Positions 1 to 8,759 of a DNA stretch of 64,000 nt are shown in pieces. Each line of letters starts with the position of its first letter. The stretch's first letter is position 1. Position numbers and translations under genes: made by a program. The DNA is from Algoriphagus sp. (GTDB taxonomy: Bacteria; Bacteroidota; Bacteroidia; Cytophagales; Cyclobacteriaceae): contig JAJTDZ010000002.1 in assembly GCA_021298245.1 (NCBI GenBank), positions 122,540 through 186,539 on the forward strand, given 5' to 3'. The notes beneath the pieces were generated by a model. That model made no database searches, had not been told where the DNA came from, and saw only the letters and a program-made list of their open reading frames with translations.

Positions 1-2
1 AC

Positions 3-632
3 GAGCTAGGACACGAATGGTTTGGCAATAAGATTTCTGTGGGAGACTGGGCAGACATGTGGATCCACGAAGGCCTCACCGCCTACGGAGATTGGCTATT
101 CTATTGGGAACATGGGGGACCTGATGCCTATTTTGAAAAAGTAAAATTAGAGGAAGCCTATATTCCACACGAAAAACCGGTAGTGAGCCCTCGCAACTCC
201 ACTGAAAAAACGGCCTACCATCCTGAAATCTACACCAAAGGAGCCATGGTCATTCATTCTTTAAGAGGAGTATTAGGAGATGAACTCTTTTTTAAAGCTC
301 TCAAAGCAGTAGCCATGGAAGAAGAATTTGCCTACACCACCAAGATAAGCACGGATGCCTTTGTAGAATTTATTCAAAACTATACGGGAAAGGACCTGAA
401 AGATTTTTTCCAGCTCTACCTCTACAGCACCAATCTTCCCGAAGTACATCTGAAAAAGAAGGGGAAAAATCAATACCAATTATCCTTAGAGGGAATCCAA
501 TTTGAGCTACCGATAGAAGTAAAAACCTCCACTGGAATTCAAAAGTACTATTTAGGAAAAACCCCTACGCTGATCTCCAGTACCAGTACGCCCGAAGTAG
601 ATCCACGGGGCTGGCTGATGCTGAAGCGGTAA
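3..632 (+). CDS. M1 family metallopeptidase (aminopeptidase), C-terminal part; 5' end lies outside the window
   Basis: Open frame from nt 3 reads ELGHEWFGNKISVGDWADMWIHEGLTAYGDWL, matching the (HEx)xH plus WIHEGLT zinc-ligand region of M1 peptidases. Confidence 0.9.
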   Translation, partial: ELGHEWFGNKISVGDWADMWIHEGLTAYGDWLFYWEHGGPDAYFEKVKLEEAYIPHEKPVVSPRNSTEKTAYHPEIYTKGAMVIHSLRGVLGDELFFKALKAVAMEEEFAYTTKISTDAFVEFIQNYTGKDLKDFFQLYLYSTNLPEVHLKKKGKNQYQLSLEGIQFELPIEVKTSTGIQKYYLGKTPTLISSTSTPEVDPRGWLMLKR

Positions 633-711
633 GGGAGTTTGTTCACGCGGCAAAAAGAATGTGAAGGAGGAGTTGGTGTACATTTATTTTAAAGTGGATT
701 ACTTACAAAAA

Positions 712-740
712 ATCTCCCTACCCCCCTTGGTAAGGGGGAG
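712..740. repeat. Intergenic palindrome (ctccctacccccCTTGGTAAGggggag)
   Basis: cccccTT-ggt-AAggggg inverted repeat between two CDSs. Confidence 0.5.
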
Positions 741-907
741 TCACATCTCCTGATCCTAAAAAATAAATTAAGAACTTGACGGTCTATTTCTAAAAGTAAA
801 ATTTTACCGAGTCCATAAAAAGTTGTTGAATGAGCTTTGAGGCTCCTTGCCCCTCAGAATTCCGGGGGGATTTAGCACTCAAAATCATACAACAAATGTA
901 GCAACCC

Positions 908-960
908 CCTAAACCAAAAAAGCGGCGAAGCCTTTAGACTTCTACCGCTTTTTGGTTTTG
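908..960. terminator. Hairpin with flanking A/T tracts, probable (bidirectional) terminator beyond metK
   Basis: AAACCAAAAAAGCGG ... CCGCTTTTTGGTTT inverted repeat with an internal gaag/cttc stem. Confidence 0.5.
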
Positions 961-1000
961 TAAAGTTAAATTTACTTTAGAGCAGGAGTAATTAACGTTT

Positions 1001-1050
1001 AACCTGCCTGCCTTCGGCAGGCTTTTAACCTGCTTGCCGCAGGCAGGCTC
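1001..1050. repeat. Two adjacent palindromic repeat units (cctgcctgccttcggcaggc / cctgcttgccgcaggcaggc)
   Basis: gcctgcc-ttc-ggcaggc palindrome plus a second diverged copy starting with the same 'ttaacctgc'. Confidence 0.7.
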
Positions 1051-1068
1051 TTAACGCTCATAAAGCCC

Positions 1069-2322
1069 TTAAAGTCCGAATTCTTTCTTTACCCGCTCTA
1101 CGTAATCCAACTTCTCCCAGGTAAATAGCTCCACCTTCTTGGTAATCGCTGGGCGGTACGGGGAAGTGAAGGTTTTCTCTACCACCACGCTCTCTCTACC
1201 CATGTGACCATATGCCGCAGTCTCTAGGTAGATCGGCGTACGCAACTTCAAGCGCTGCTCGATGGCATAGGGACGCATGTCGAAGATGCCCTCCACCTTT
1301 TTGGCAATCTCTCCATCACTCATGTTCACCTTGGCCGTGCCGTAGGTATTGATGTAGATACCCATCGGCTTGGCTACACCAATCGCATAGGATACCTGCA
1401 CCAAGATCTCGTCAGCCACTCCCGCTGCCACCATGTTCTTGGCAATGTGACGGGTAGCGTATGCTGCGGAGCGGTCTACTTTCGAAGGATCTTTGCCAGA
1501 GAAGGCTCCTCCTCCGTGAGCACCCTTGCCCCCGTAGGTGTCTACGATGATCTTTCTTCCGGTAAGTCCAGTGTCTCCGTGTGGTCCACCGATCACAAAC
1601 TTGCCCGTTGGGTTGATGTGGTAGGTGATCTGGTCCGTGAATAATTTTTGTAGCGAAGGCTTCAACTTGGCCTTCACACGTGGAATCAGGATGTTGATGA
1701 TATCCGCTTTGATTTTGGCAAGCATTGTGGCTTCGGTATCAAAGTCGTCGTGCTGGGTAGATACCACAATCGCATCGATGCGTTGAGGCACGTTGTCGTC
1801 GGAGTATTCGATGGTCACCTGAGACTTGGAGTCAGGACGTAGGTAAGGCATGTCCTTGTTCTCTCTACGCAATTCCGCAAGTTCCAAAAGAATGCGGTGC
1901 GAGAGGTCCAATGCCAAAGGCATGTAGTTTTCTGTTTCGTTGGTGGCATAGCCAAACATCATTCCTTGGTCGCCTGCACCCTGCTCTTCTGGGTTCTTGC
2001 GTTCTACACCTTGGTTGATGTCCGCAGATTGCTCATGGATAGCAGAAAGCACCCCGCAGGAGTTGCCTTCAAACATGTATTCACTTTTGGTATAACCAAT
2101 CTTGTTGATCACCTCGCGGGCAATCTTTTGCACATCTAAGTACACTTCGGATTTTACCTCTCCAGCAAGGACTACCTGTCCGGTAGTTACCAGCGTTTCG
2201 CAGGCTACCTTGGAGTTGGGATCAAAAGCCAAAAAGTTGTCAATCAATGCGTCCGAAATCTGGTCCGCAATTTTATCTGGGTGACCCTCAGATACAGATT
2301 CTGAGGTAAATAGGTAAGGCAT
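1069..2322 (-). CDS. metK: S-adenosylmethionine synthetase
   Basis: [68 protein letters not shown] signatures; the start chosen is the internal Met (the longer ORF begins at 2355). Confidence 0.97.
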   Translation of the reverse strand: MPYLFTSESVSEGHPDKIADQISDALIDNFLAFDPNSKVACETLVTTGQVVLAGEVKSEVYLDVQKIAREVINKIGYTKSEYMFEGNSCGVLSAIHEQSADINQGVERKNPEEQGAGDQGMMFGYATNETENYMPLALDLSHRILLELAELRRENKDMPYLRPDSKSQVTIEYSDDNVPQRIDAIVVSTQHDDFDTEATMLAKIKADIINILIPRVKAKLKPSLQKLFTDQITYHINPTGKFVIGGPHGDTGLTGRKIIVDTYGGKGAHGGGAFSGKDPSKVDRSAAYATRHIAKNMVAAGVADEILVQVSYAIGVAKPMGIYINTYGTAKVNMSDGEIAKKVEGIFDMRPYAIEQRLKLRTPIYLETAAYGHMGRESVVVEKTFTSPYRPAITKKVELFTWEKLDYVERVKKEFGL

Positions 2323-2386
2323 ACCGTTTTTTATTTTTCGTGAATGGTGCCCCAAAATTACAGGAAGTAGGGGAAATAAAAAACTG

Positions 2387-2406
2387 CAGTAAGGGGTTAC
2401 TTACTG
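2387..2406 (-). other. Small hairpin (cagtaag-gggtta-cttactg) upstream of metK
   Basis: Perfect 7-bp inverted repeat with a 6-nt loop. Confidence 0.35.
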
Positions 2407-2447
2407 AGCAGCAGCGATTCCTTTTTTTATGCTCACAAAGAAGGAAA

Positions 2448-2470
2448 GTCTGCCTGCGGTAGGTAGGCTC
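2448..2470. repeat. Degenerate copy of the metK-downstream palindromic repeat (tctgcctgcggtaggtaggc)
   Basis: Visual similarity to the 1001-1050 units. Confidence 0.4.
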
Positions 2471-2535
2471 TACTACTTTACATGAGTACTTTTTTTACTC
2501 AAAAATGGGTAAAGAAAAAAGAAGTGGACATCTCA

Positions 2536-2784
2536 TTAAATGCCATCTTTTAAAAGAAAAAATGCTATAAAAAGTATTCCTCCAATTACCGCCCCAGCTT
2601 TCTTTTTGAGATACTCCTGCTGCAAATCGATCTTTTTATAGAGATAAAAAATATAGCCCTGTACAAAAAGTCCAAAGGTAAAAATGAGGAGTGCAATGGG
2701 GATAGATTTGAAAAAGAACCCCGCAAAAGCAACAGCTAGGGCAAGGAATATTGAATAAGTTTCCCACTTTTTTATTGTGTCCAT
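2536..2784 (-). CDS. Small multi-TM hypothetical membrane protein (82 aa)
   Basis: About three hydrophobic segments; begins 5 nt after the stop of the upstream lipoprotein gene on the same strand. Confidence 0.7.
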   Translation of the reverse strand: MDTIKKWETYSIFLALAVAFAGFFFKSIPIALLIFTFGLFVQGYIFYLYKKIDLQQEYLKKKAGAVIGGILFIAFFLLKDGI

Positions 2785-2789
2785 GTTCT

Positions 2790-3428
2790 TTAATTTTCGT
2801 ATTTTTTACAAGTCTTATAAGATTTTGTAGCATCATCTATACATACCAATTCAGATAAATAGACAAATCCTCCACAAGCCAATGCGCCTAGCAGAGTAGG
2901 AGTCAATAAGCCACAAGCGGCTGAAGCTACTAGTGCCGCATTCCTACAGGTTTCAATACCGGTATCAAATTCCTCTTCACAAGCTCCATAAATTCTCAAA
3001 TTTGCTGAATGAACGCTTCTTTTTTGCACTAACTCAGAAATATTTTCTGCTAGTAGCATATCAAGTTCTTCTCGATTCGCTACAAGGAGTTGAGGATATT
3101 TTTCCCTTAATTTTTGACCTAAAATCACCATTTCAAGTAAAGGATGTTCGATTTTAAGGTTAGACCCACTAAGTGTATACCGATCTTTTTCCACCTCTGC
3201 AAAAGAAGAAGCTGATATCACTCGCTGCTGAATTTTTTCAAAATCTTCTTTGGAAATCCTTGAAGCATTCGCCTGGCTCTTTTGTAAGGAATTCATAAAC
3301 TCAATGAATAAGGGGTCTTCAGGTAGCTGATCAACCAAAAGTTCTGCCTGCTTGGGTTGTGGATCTTCCGCAACGCAGCCCAAAAAAAGGCAGGAAAAAG
3401 ACACAAAAAAAAGGGATTTCATTTTCAT
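2790..3428 (-). CDS. Lipoprotein with C-terminal six-Cys halocin-C8-like domain (hypothetical)
   Basis: Signal peptide with lipobox (SCLFLGC); C-terminus CEEEFDTGIETCRNAALVASAACGLLTPTLLGALACGGFVYLSELVCIDDATKSYKTC. Confidence 0.75.
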   Translation of the reverse strand: MKMKSLFFVSFSCLFLGCVAEDPQPKQAELLVDQLPEDPLFIEFMNSLQKSQANASRISKEDFEKIQQRVISASSFAEVEKDRYTLSGSNLKIEHPLLEMVILGQKLREKYPQLLVANREELDMLLAENISELVQKRSVHSANLRIYGACEEEFDTGIETCRNAALVASAACGLLTPTLLGALACGGFVYLSELVCIDDATKSYKTCKKYEN

Positions 3429-3597
3429 GGATTAAAAAGTGTTTAGAATTAAAAAATTATTTATACTAATTTATAGATTAAATTAAATTTATCAAATATT
3501 TATAGATATTTTTTTAATTAAACTACTACAAAAATTAATCACCCCAGATTAAATTTTAAAAAGCAGCAGTTTTGAATGAAGAAGCCTTTGCCTTCAA

Positions 3598-3629
3598 CCA
3601 AAAAAAATCCCCTACAAATGGTAGGGGAT
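3598..3629 (-). terminator. Rho-independent terminator downstream of htpG
   Basis: atcccctac-aaatg-gtaggggat 9-bp stem followed (minus strand) by a T tract. Confidence 0.75.
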
Positions 3630-3654
3630 AGCGTGCAATTTTGGAGTTGCAAAA

Positions 3655-3721
3655 GACCTTCGAGGTTTTAGAAAACTTAAAGGGGAACAAGACCTTCGGG
3701 GTTTGAAAAACCCCGAAGGTC
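3655..3721. repeat. Palindromic repeat gaccttcggggtttgaaaaaccccgaaggtc plus adjacent degenerate copy
   Basis: Near-perfect inverted repeat at 3691-3721; 'gaccttcgaggttttagaaaac' at 3655-3676 is a diverged half copy. Confidence 0.8.
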
Positions 3722-3722
3722 A

Positions 3723-5609
3723 TTAAATCATTTCCACGCTGCGCTTCACGAAGGCAGTCAGGTCCTTGCCTGTCAGCAAGCCCTGAGACAATAAAGCCAG
3801 ATCAAAAGCCTGCTTGGCCAACTTCACTTGCTCCTCTTCTCCTTCCGCTTTCAAAATTTTATCCACCAAGGGGTGATTGCCGTTGATGGCTACCTTATAG
3901 CTATCCGGCAAACTACCGTAGAAACTCATCGGCCCCCCACCCGTTTGTGCCATTTCCTTCATTCGGCGCATCCACTCTTCCATGGTGATAGTCACTGGGA
4001 ATTCCTCTGGGCTAAGGCCCTCGATCTCCACGGTATAGGTCTTATTTTGAATGGCTTTTTCAAAAAGCTCTTTCACCGATTTGCTTTGATCTTCTGTCAA
4101 TAAATTGGCATAAGCTGCTTCTTTTTGAATCAATTTTTCAATCACATCCGCATCCACCCGCTTCAGTTGGGTTTTTTCCAACTTCGTTTCCACATGCTGG
4201 ATGAAATGGTTGTCAATGGGGGAGTCCATGACCAAGACATCGTATTCTTTTTTCAAAGCAGAATCGATAAAGCTGTCTTGTTTTTTGACATCGCTGGCAT
4301 AGAGGTAAATCACTTGCTCGTTTTTATCCGTTTGCGTAGCAGCTACCTTTTCTCGGTACTCGTCTAAAGTGTAATATTCGTCCTTGGTGTTTTTGAGAAG
4401 GGTAAACTCTTTGCCCTTTTCATAAAACTTCTCCTCGGAGATCATGCCATACTTCACAAAAAGACCGATGTCATTCCACTTTTCTTCGTAGACTTTTCTG
4501 TCTTTCTTGAAGAGCTCTGAAAGTTTGTCAGCAACCTTTTTGGTGATGTAATTGTTGATTTTCTTCACGTTGCCATCCGCCTGCAAGAAACTTCTCGACA
4601 CGTTGAGCGGAATATCTGGAGAGTCAATCACCCCGTGTAGGAGCATTAAAAACTCTGGAACTATGTCTTTAACTTCATCGGTAATGAAGACTTGACGACT
4701 AAATAATTTGATTTTATTTCGCTGCAACTCAAAATCATTTTTGAGTTTGGGAAAATACAAGACTCCCGTCAAATTGAAAGGATAATCTACATTGAGGTGA
4801 ATCCAAAACAAGGGATCTTCGCCCATGGGATATAGACTCTTGTAAAAAGCCAAATAGTCTTCGTCTTGAAGGTCATTAGGAGATTTGGTCCAAATGGGTG
4901 AAGTGGTATTGATGATGTTGTCCACCTCAATGGATTTCCACTTCTTCTCCCCTTTGTCATCTACTCCATCCTCTACGGATTGGGATTTTGTTCCAAATTT
5001 GATAGGAACGGGCAAAAACTTGCAGTATTTATCCAAGATCCCCTGCAGCTTCCAGTTGTCTAAAAACTCTTCGGAGTCCTCATTGATGAAAAGGATGATT
5101 TCTGTCCCGCGACTTTTTCTTTTGCCTTTTTTAATTTCAAATTCTGTACTGCCGTCACAGGTCCAAATGGCCGGCTCAGCCCCTTCTTGGTAGGATAGCG
5201 TATGGATCTCCACATTCTTGGCAACCATGAAGGCAGAGTAGAATCCTAAACCAAATTTTCCAATGATTTCATTGGCATCCTTGGCATCCTTAAATTTTTC
5301 TACAAATTCGGTTGCCCCAGAAAATGCAATTTGGTTGATGTACTTTTTGATTTCCTCGGCTGTCATACCAAGGCCCTTGTCCGAAATGGTGATGGTTTTC
5401 TTCTTCTCATCAAAAGAAACTTCCACGGTAAGGTCTCCAAGCTCTCCAGCATACTGACCTAATGTCGCCAGCCTCTTGATTTTTTGGGTAGCATCAACTG
5501 CATTGGAAACGAGCTCTCTGAGGAAAATCTCATGGTCGGAATAGAGAAATTTTTTAATTATTGGGAAAATGTTCTCGGTATGAATCGAGATGGTGCCTTT
5601 TTCCTGCAT
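3723..5609 (-). CDS. htpG: Molecular chaperone HtpG (Hsp90)
   Basis: MQEKGTISIHTENIFPIIKKFLYSDHEIFLRELVSNAVDA..., DKGLGMT, GKFGLGFYSAFMV motifs. Confidence 0.98.
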   Translation of the reverse strand: MQEKGTISIHTENIFPIIKKFLYSDHEIFLRELVSNAVDATQKIKRLATLGQYAGELGDLTVEVSFDEKKKTITISDKGLGMTAEEIKKYINQIAFSGATEFVEKFKDAKDANEIIGKFGLGFYSAFMVAKNVEIHTLSYQEGAEPAIWTCDGSTEFEIKKGKRKSRGTEIILFINEDSEEFLDNWKLQGILDKYCKFLPVPIKFGTKSQSVEDGVDDKGEKKWKSIEVDNIINTTSPIWTKSPNDLQDEDYLAFYKSLYPMGEDPLFWIHLNVDYPFNLTGVLYFPKLKNDFELQRNKIKLFSRQVFITDEVKDIVPEFLMLLHGVIDSPDIPLNVSRSFLQADGNVKKINNYITKKVADKLSELFKKDRKVYEEKWNDIGLFVKYGMISEEKFYEKGKEFTLLKNTKDEYYTLDEYREKVAATQTDKNEQVIYLYASDVKKQDSFIDSALKKEYDVLVMDSPIDNHFIQHVETKLEKTQLKRVDADVIEKLIQKEAAYANLLTEDQSKSVKELFEKAIQNKTYTVEIEGLSPEEFPVTITMEEWMRRMKEMAQTGGGPMSFYGSLPDSYKVAINGNHPLVDKILKAEGEEEQVKLAKQAFDLALLSQGLLTGKDLTAFVKRSVEMI

Positions 5610-5767
5610 GGACGTATATAGGTTTAGTTAAACACAGATGAATTTGCCTATCTAGTAACAAGGGGCATTCCAAGAATAAAAAAGTGACAAGATGACAGAG
5701 TGCTTGCTTGGACTAGTTCTACCCCATGGGAGTGTTCTAGTACCTTCAATCGCCTGACTAGGGAAAA

Positions 5768-6589
5768 TTAGCAGTACTCAAAATGCAAGGGATCTGGAAA
5801 AGTAAATTGAAATCCCGTTTCTAAAATTTTCCTAGAATCTATGACCCTATCCACCCCATTTTGGAATTGGGCATAGCTTCTAGGGGGGACTATCCCAAAA
5901 CTGGCTGCATTCTGTTCGTAGATTTCTTTCCTCCGAGGATGGTAGGGAGCTACCCCATTGAAAGTTTGATTCCACAATCCCTTTTGAATTATCCATGCAA
6001 TCATCCGAACCGCATCGAGTTGGTGAATGTAATTGACGCGAGCATGGCCCACAACTTCAGATTTTCCGGAAACATAGCTCCCCGGAATTCTACCTGGTCC
6101 CATCAATCCTCCCAAACGAAGGCAGGTGAGTGCGTAGGCCCTCTGCTCCTCCATGAAACCTTCGGCTTGTAAAAGAATGGGGTTCCCAGGGCTTACTCCC
6201 TCCTGCAAACTTTCTTCCGTATACCTCTCTTCCTGAGGATGCTCCGGATAGATCCCTGTACTGGAAATCATTAAGACTTTTTCTATTGGAGAACTGTCAA
6301 TAAGCTTCTTCAAAGACTGGAGTTGAGCCAGGTAGAATTCCCCCTCCCCCGAACGCGTGCGCGCTGGAAGGGTAATGACGAGTACTTCCGAGGCAAAAAG
6401 ACGGTGGTTTTCTTCTCCCTGAGCTTGGGGGGCAAGGGAAAATACCACCGTATCTAATTCCAATTCCATCAATTTGGATTGCTTTTCTTTGCTGGTAGTA
6501 GATCCAATTACCCGCATACCCTCCTTTTTCAAATGGATTCCAAGGGCTAAACCCAGCCAACCGTAACCCAGAATGGACACGCTATGCAT
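5768..6589 (-). CDS. NAD(P)-dependent epimerase/dehydratase-like protein (YeeZ-like)
   Basis: N-terminal Rossmann motif SILGYGWLGLALGIHLKKEGMRVIGSTTS; extended-SDR-like body. Confidence 0.75.
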   Translation of the reverse strand: MHSVSILGYGWLGLALGIHLKKEGMRVIGSTTSKEKQSKLMELELDTVVFSLAPQAQGEENHRLFASEVLVITLPARTRSGEGEFYLAQLQSLKKLIDSSPIEKVLMISSTGIYPEHPQEERYTEESLQEGVSPGNPILLQAEGFMEEQRAYALTCLRLGGLMGPGRIPGSYVSGKSEVVGHARVNYIHQLDAVRMIAWIIQKGLWNQTFNGVAPYHPRRKEIYEQNAASFGIVPPRSYAQFQNGVDRVIDSRKILETGFQFTFPDPLHFEYC

Positions 6590-6704
6590 CGTGATTTTGG
6601 TTTAAGGTTATTCCCAAGAATAAATCCAATTGCAGCATGGTCGTTTTTCCTACCCCCAAAGGTAAGGACACTATACCTAAAAAAAGCCTCTAAGAAGGAG
6701 GTGT

Positions 6705-7328
6705 TTATTCTTTCTTGGGGAGGGTTCCAAAAACATAATCCCAAAGAGGAGAACTTACTCCATAAGAAGTAGATGGATCTTTGTAATGGTGAATGGCGTG
6801 ATTGACCCAAAGGACTTTGAAAAAATTCTTGGGAGGCTGGTAGGCGTGCACCACGTAATGAACACCCAAGTAAAGGGAATAGCCTAGCAAAAATCCTGGT
6901 AGAAAATACAGCGCATAATCCCCCATCACTAAATGAAACACCAAGTAGAAAATTGCCGCATAGGCAGCACTGACAAATGGCGGCATGGCCAATCTATCTT
7001 TATCTTTGGGATAATCGTGATGTACTCCATGCATGCTGTACTGCACCTTGTCCTTGAGCGGCGTATCTGGCTCCATATGAAACAAGTGTTTGTGCATTAA
7101 GTATTCCACAAAAGTAAAGGCAAAAAGGCCTAAAAAAACGAAGACAAAGCCCAACCAAAGTGGAATGCTGGTAGTGAGGGCATAATAAAACGAAACAGAG
7201 GAAATCCCTAAAAATAAGGTGATAGGAACTAAAATGTGGGTTCTGGAAATTCGCTCCAAAATAGGGTTAGAAAACATCTTGGCAGAACCGAAATTGTCAG
7301 GCCGGTCTAATCTCCCAATCTTTTTCAT
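6705..7328 (-). CDS. Fatty acid hydroxylase superfamily protein (FA2H/Scs7-like)
   Basis: Histidine clusters HKHLFH, HGVHHDYPKDKDRLAMPP, HYVVH, NHAIHHYKDPSTSYGVSSPLWDYVFGT. Confidence 0.85.
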   Translation of the reverse strand: MKKIGRLDRPDNFGSAKMFSNPILERISRTHILVPITLFLGISSVSFYYALTTSIPLWLGFVFVFLGLFAFTFVEYLMHKHLFHMEPDTPLKDKVQYSMHGVHHDYPKDKDRLAMPPFVSAAYAAIFYLVFHLVMGDYALYFLPGFLLGYSLYLGVHYVVHAYQPPKNFFKVLWVNHAIHHYKDPSTSYGVSSPLWDYVFGTLPKKE

Positions 7329-7446
7329 GACGACAATAAATTAGGCTTGAAGGTAAAGGTGTTGTTTTTGAATTTAAACTAGACTACAAAAATAAGGGTT
7401 TCAATTTTCAGCTCAATTTTTTTGTTCCTGATTGAAATCATGTTTT

Positions 7447-8586
7447 TTATTGAATTTTCAACATTTTTTCGAGAGTTCTTTCGTAGTAGCTCACGTACTT
7501 AGGCAGGACTTGATCGATATCAAATTCTTTTGCTCTTGCAAGAGCTCTTTCCTTGAATCCTGGCAAGCGAGATTCGTCTAAAATGCTTAAGGCTTTTTCG
7601 GTCATGTCCTCTACATCACCAACCTCACATACAAACCCCGTAACCCCATCGAGATTGAGTTCGGGAATGCCTCCTGCATTGGAGGATAATACAGGTACTT
7701 CACAAGCCATAGCCTCCAAGGCAGCAAGTCCAAAGCTTTCTTTTTCGGAAGGCATGACAAAGAGATCTGCTACAGAAAGAACTTCCTCTACCGCTTCCAA
7801 TTTGCCTAAAAATCTTATGTCCTCGCAGGTGCCTAAAGTTCGGCAAAGCCTTTCCATTCGGTCCCTTTCCGGTCCATCTCCTACCAATAGCAACTTGGCG
7901 GGGATTTGCTTCCGGATATTGTAAAATACCTGAATCACATCCTCTACCCGTTTTACTTTTCGAAAATTAGAGGTGTGCACCAAAAGCTTTTCTCCGTTGG
8001 GACAAATGGCAAATTTAAAATGATCCTTTCGCTGTTTTTTAAATCGCTCCAAATCAATAAAGTTAGGGATCACCTCTATTTCCTGCTGAATATCAAAGTA
8101 TTCGTAGGTTTCTTTTCTCAAATCCTCCGAAACGGCCGTTACCCCATCGGATTGATTGATGGAAAAGGTCACCACGGGTTCATAACTGGGATCTTTCCCC
8201 ACCAAAGTAATGTCTGTCCCATGCAGGGTCGTGACTACCGGAATGGAAATTCCATGCGTTTTGAGAATTTGCTTGGCCAAATATGCAGAAGAAGCATGGG
8301 GAATGGCATAATGAACGTGGAGTAAATCCAGCCCTTCGTACTTTACCACACTGACCATTTTACTGGCCAAGGCCAATTCATATGGAGCAAACTCAAATAA
8401 GGGATAGCTCTTGATGTCTACCTCATGGTAGAAAAGATTCTCACTAAAAAAATCCAAGCGCATGGGTTGCTTGTAGGTAATAAAGTGCACTTCATGCCCT
8501 ACTTTGGCCAATCCTTTTCCTAATTCTGTGGCTACCACCCCACTACCTCCAAACGTAGGATAACATACTATTCCAATTTTCATCAC
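7447..8586 (-). CDS. bshA: N-acetyl-alpha-D-glucosaminyl L-malate synthase BshA (GT4 family)
   Basis: MKIGIVCYPTFGGSGVVATELGKGLAKVGHEVHFITYKQP; LHVHYAIPHASSAYLA; EKESFGLAALEAMACEVPV. Confidence 0.93.
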   Translation of the reverse strand: MMKIGIVCYPTFGGSGVVATELGKGLAKVGHEVHFITYKQPMRLDFFSENLFYHEVDIKSYPLFEFAPYELALASKMVSVVKYEGLDLLHVHYAIPHASSAYLAKQILKTHGISIPVVTTLHGTDITLVGKDPSYEPVVTFSINQSDGVTAVSEDLRKETYEYFDIQQEIEVIPNFIDLERFKKQRKDHFKFAICPNGEKLLVHTSNFRKVKRVEDVIQVFYNIRKQIPAKLLLVGDGPERDRMERLCRTLGTCEDIRFLGKLEAVEEVLSVADLFVMPSEKESFGLAALEAMACEVPVLSSNAGGIPELNLDGVTGFVCEVGDVEDMTEKALSILDESRLPGFKERALARAKEFDIDQVLPKYVSYYERTLEKMLKIQ

Positions 8587-8759
8587 TTACAAGGCTTCGG
8601 GGACAATTATTCTGTTATTAACAACAGATGACTGGTATTTTGTTCAAACTATTCAAGTTTTAGAAATCTCAGGTTTGACAAAAGGGACGCAGCAAAGTTA
8701 ACTAGGAGCTCTAGAGAACACAAAATTCTCCTAAATTTAGGCTGGTTAATTTCCTATCT

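Noticed and set aside
1447-2284. Plus-strand ORFs opposite metK (65, 80, 60 aa)
   Set aside because: Fully antisense to a conserved gene with no recognisable domains.
2636-2836. 66-aa Cys-rich minus-strand ORF (MMLQNLIRLVKNTKIKEHGHNKKVGNLFNIPCPSCCFCGVLF...)
   Set aside because: Out-of-frame overlap of the 82-aa membrane protein gene; less protein-like than the overlapping frame.
3828-5457. Several plus-strand ORFs opposite htpG
   Set aside because: Shadow ORFs of a highly conserved gene.
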